Assembly (NCBI GenBank): GCA_030673995.1
Contig: DAOUYU010000013.1
Coordinates: forward strand, 1-16,191
From: Candidatus Aminicenantota bacterium
GTDB lineage: Bacteria; Acidobacteriota; Aminicenantia; Aminicenantales; Aminicenantaceae
Reading direction: 5' to 3'
DNA length: 16,191 bases
Below, in pieces: positions 13,853 through 16,191 of the stretch. Made by a program: the position numbers and the translations under genes. The stretch's first letter is position 1. Each line of letters begins with the position of its first letter. The notes below the pieces were generated by a model, which searched no databases, was not told the origin of the DNA, and saw nothing but the letters and a program-made list of their open reading frames with translations.

Positions 13853-16191
13853 ATGTCAAAAGAAGAAAGCATCATCAAATCCTTAGAAATTCTTCAAGAA
13901 ATGAGTCTTAAAAACAACTCCATCAGAGCCATGAAGCACATCCCGGCTCAGGAAGGACGATACCGTAAATATCCGACAGAGGTCCATCCTGCCCTCGTTG
14001 AGGCCCTGAAAGAAAAGGGATTTTCAAAACTCTACAGCCATCAGCACCAATCCTGGCATCTGCTCAAGAAAGAAAAAAACATCGCCGTTGTCACGCCCAC
14101 AGCCTCGGGAAAAACACTCTGTTACAACCTTCCGGTGCTGGATGCCATACTGAAAAATCCTTCAAGCCGTGCGATATACCTTTTTCCGACCAAAGCTCTT
14201 GCCCAGGATCAACGGGCTGAGCTCGATGAGACAATCAAACGGCTTCCTGAAGAAATCAGGATTTTTACATACGATGGCGATACACCACAGGACGCAAGAA
14301 AGGCCATAAGAGCCCGCGGCCATATCATCCTCACCAATCCTGATATGCTGCATGCAGGAATTTTGCCCCATCACACAAAGTGGATTAAGCTTTTCGAAAA
14401 TTTAAAATACATAGTCATCGATGAACTCCATAATTATCGCGGCATCTTCGGTAGCCATCTGGCAAATGTCCTCAGAAGGCTGAAAAGAGTCGCCAAATTC
14501 TACGGCTCTCATCCCCAATTTATTCTCTGTACGGCCACCATTGCCAACCCTATGGAGATGGCAGAAAAAATGGTAGAGGAGCCGGTCTCGGTTGTGGACG
14601 ATAACGGTGCCCCCCGCGGAGAAAAATACTTTATTTTCTACAATCCCCCCGTTGTCAATAAATTTTTGGGCATCCGACGTTCCTACGTCAATGAATCGCG
14701 GTACATCTCTTCTCTCTTCCTTAAAAACGACCTTCAAACCATCGTCTTTGCCCGGAGCCGCCTTATCACCGAAGTCTTGGTGACTTATCTTAAGGAGGAT
14801 ATCGAAAAAACGATCAAGGATGAAGGGCTTATCCGCGGCTACAGGGGCGGATATCTTCCTTTAAAAAGAAGAGAAATAGAGAGGGGCTTGAGGGAAGGAA
14901 CAATAAAAGGTGTTATCTCCACCAATGCCTTGGAACTAGGCATTGATATCGGAAGTCTCGATATATCCGTACTTGCTGGCTACCCAGGCACTATCTCCAG
15001 CACATGGCAGAGGGCAGGCCGGGCCGGCCGAAAAACGGGAAAATCCGCTGCGGTTCTGATCGCATCCAGCGCCCCCATAGATCAGTTCATCGTCAATCAC
15101 CCGGATTATTTCTTCTCGAAAAATCCTGAGAAAGCCTTAATCAATCCCGATAATCTATCCATTCTTGTCAGTCATATCGAATGTGCAGCCTTTGAGCTTC
15201 CCTTTACAGAAGGAGAGAAATTCGGGCGTGTGGAAATCGGTGAAATTCTCAAATTTCTTGAAGATGAGAAGCTCGTTCATCGTTCAAAAGACAAATGGTT
15301 CTGGACATCCGATGTCTATCCTGCCGATGGCGTCAGCCTCAGAAGTATAAGCTCCGATAATTTCGTGATTGTGGATACGAGTGAAAAAGCAAAAGTCATC
15401 GCCGAAGTGGATTTCTCTTCCGCATTGACCACCCTCCATCCAAAAGCCATTTATATCTGCGAGGGAGACCAGTACTTTGTGGATAAACTCGATTACAATC
15501 AGAGAAAGGCATATGTAAAAAAGACAGATGTCGACTATTTCACAGATGCTATCGATTATACTAAAATCAAAATTCTTGATGTCTTCGACAAGAAAAACCT
15601 AAAAAAATGCACACTCTCACACGGCGAAGTGCATGTTGCCACCCAGGTGGTAGGCTTTAAAAAAATCAAATTCCACACCATGGAAAATGTGGGCTCAGGA
15701 GACTTGAGCCTTCCTCAAAACGAAATGCACACCACAGCCTACTGGCTGACCATCCCCTCTGAAATCTTCCAACTCCTTCCTTTCTCTGCAGAACAAAAGA
15801 TTAACGGGCTCTTCGGCCTGGCCTATCTCCTTCATCATGTCTCACCTCTGTTCATGATGTGCGACCTTCACGATGTCGGTGTGTCCATCGGTGATAATTC
15901 CACAGGGAAGTCGGTCCCTCCGCGCGATATACCCGCAAAAATAATCCGGGATGAAGAGCAGCCTGATTTCACCGATGTAGAGTTCGAGCCGAATATTTTC
16001 ATCTACGATAATTTTCCCGGGGGAATAGGTCTGAGTCCCTCTCTCTTTGAACTGGAAAAAGAGCTTCTCCGACAATGCCTGAAGACCATAACGTCCTGTC
16101 CCTGCCAGGAAGGATGTCCATCGTGCGTCGGCCCCACCAGGGAAAGCGGCCAGAAAGCCAAACCGGTTGCCTTGGAAATTCTAAACAATCT
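13853..16191 (+). CDS. mrfA: MrfA-like DEAD/DEAH-box DNA repair helicase, 3' end outside window
   Basis: The frame is open from ATG 13853 to the window edge (779 codons, no stop). The first helicase lobe has YSHQHQSW, Walker A TPTASGKT (81-88), TKALAQDQR, TNPDML, DELH (190-193) and TATI (227-230). The second lobe has TNALELGIDIG and the QRAGRAGR motif (386-393). The C-terminal part is a DUF1998/MZB-type region ending in four cysteines spaced CxCxxxCxxC (C749, C751, C755, C758), the zinc signature known in Bacillus subtilis MrfA (YprA). MrfA is a 3'-5' helicase that works with the exonuclease MrfB in mitomycin-C damage repair, independently of UvrABC. An mrfB homologue, if present, would lie beyond this window. 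AGGA 9 nt upstream supports the start. The gene is divergent from uvrA, and the two start codons are 158 bp apart. Confidence 0.88.
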   Translation, partial: MSKEESIIKSLEILQEMSLKNNSIRAMKHIPAQEGRYRKYPTEVHPALVEALKEKGFSKLYSHQHQSWHLLKKEKNIAVVTPTASGKTLCYNLPVLDAILKNPSSRAIYLFPTKALAQDQRAELDETIKRLPEEIRIFTYDGDTPQDARKAIRARGHIILTNPDMLHAGILPHHTKWIKLFENLKYIVIDELHNYRGIFGSHLANVLRRLKRVAKFYGSHPQFILCTATIANPMEMAEKMVEEPVSVVDDNGAPRGEKYFIFYNPPVVNKFLGIRRSYVNESRYISSLFLKNDLQTIVFARSRLITEVLVTYLKEDIEKTIKDEGLIRGYRGGYLPLKRREIERGLREGTIKGVISTNALELGIDIGSLDISVLAGYPGTISSTWQRAGRAGRKTGKSAAVLIASSAPIDQFIVNHPDYFFSKNPEKALINPDNLSILVSHIECAAFELPFTEGEKFGRVEIGEILKFLEDEKLVHRSKDKWFWTSDVYPADGVSLRSISSDNFVIVDTSEKAKVIAEVDFSSALTTLHPKAIYICEGDQYFVDKLDYNQRKAYVKKTDVDYFTDAIDYTKIKILDVFDKKNLKKCTLSHGEVHVATQVVGFKKIKFHTMENVGSGDLSLPQNEMHTTAYWLTIPSEIFQLLPFSAEQKINGLFGLAYLLHHVSPLFMMCDLHDVGVSIGDNSTGKSVPPRDIPAKIIRDEEQPDFTDVEFEPNIFIYDNFPGGIGLSPSLFELEKELLRQCLKTITSCPCQEGCPSCVGPTRESGQKAKPVALEILNN

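Overview
This is a 16.2 kb chromosomal window from a bacterium of moderate, slightly A+T-leaning composition. All genes are on small housekeeping or accessory transcription units separated by unusual repeat-filled gaps. No rRNA, tRNA, phage, transposase or CRISPR array is visible. The gene set (holB-ricT pair, four-helix FtsK, fused LutB-LutA iron-sulfur protein, HD-GYP protein, ECF sigma with zinc anti-sigma, MrfA-type helicase) fits an uncultivated anaerobic or facultative lineage. An Acidobacteriota/Aminicenantes-type origin is my weak guess from overall style and is not proven by anything here.

Layout. Positions 3-620 hold the C-terminal half of a sodium/glutamate (GltS-like) symporter, followed by rsmA (697-1509). 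A gap with repeat copy 1 leads to ftsK (1959-4268), directly abutted by a LutB-LutA fusion (4269-6383). Repeat copy 2, with a partial copy before it, separates this from a minus-strand HD-GYP gene (6726-7745). Repeat copy 3 separates HD-GYP from a plus-strand ECF sigma factor (8110-8610) and its membrane zinc-finger anti-sigma factor (8679-9347). Converging on these is a minus-strand block: uvrA (11187-13694), a possible 39-residue ORF (11045-11164), holB (10034-11038) and ricT (9361-10041). A short divergent promoter region carrying a repeat fragment separates uvrA from an mrfA-like helicase gene (13853 to the window end, incomplete).

Most interesting signals. (1) A dispersed repeat of about 250 bp occurs as three near-complete copies, all in the same orientation and all intergenic, plus two fragments. 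It has 13-bp terminal inverted repeats (CCTGGATTATTCA / TGAATAATTCAGG), a second inverted pair inside, and a long hairpin whose stem shows compensatory base changes between copies. It therefore looks like a non-autonomous mobile element, or a family of structured nucleic acid, rather than random spacer. Copy 1 carries a second, unrelated 120-bp foldback in place of one of its hairpins. (2) Good -10 boxes lie only 7-11 nt upstream of the start codons of ftsK, sigma and uvrA, predicting leaderless or near-leaderless mRNAs. Several of these promoters touch repeat ends. (3) UvrA is 835 residues, with the shortening concentrated between CHGLG and the next CxxC, where the insertion domain normally sits; the UvrB-binding region is kept. 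It is transcribed divergently from a second repair gene, mrfA.

The genes do not form one pathway. The visible working groups are DNA repair (uvrA, mrfA), replication and chromosome handling (holB, ftsK), RNA handling and ribosome maturation (rsmA, ricT), a sigma/anti-sigma envelope-signalling pair, c-di-GMP turnover (HD-GYP) and organic-acid metabolism or transport (Lut fusion, GltS-like).
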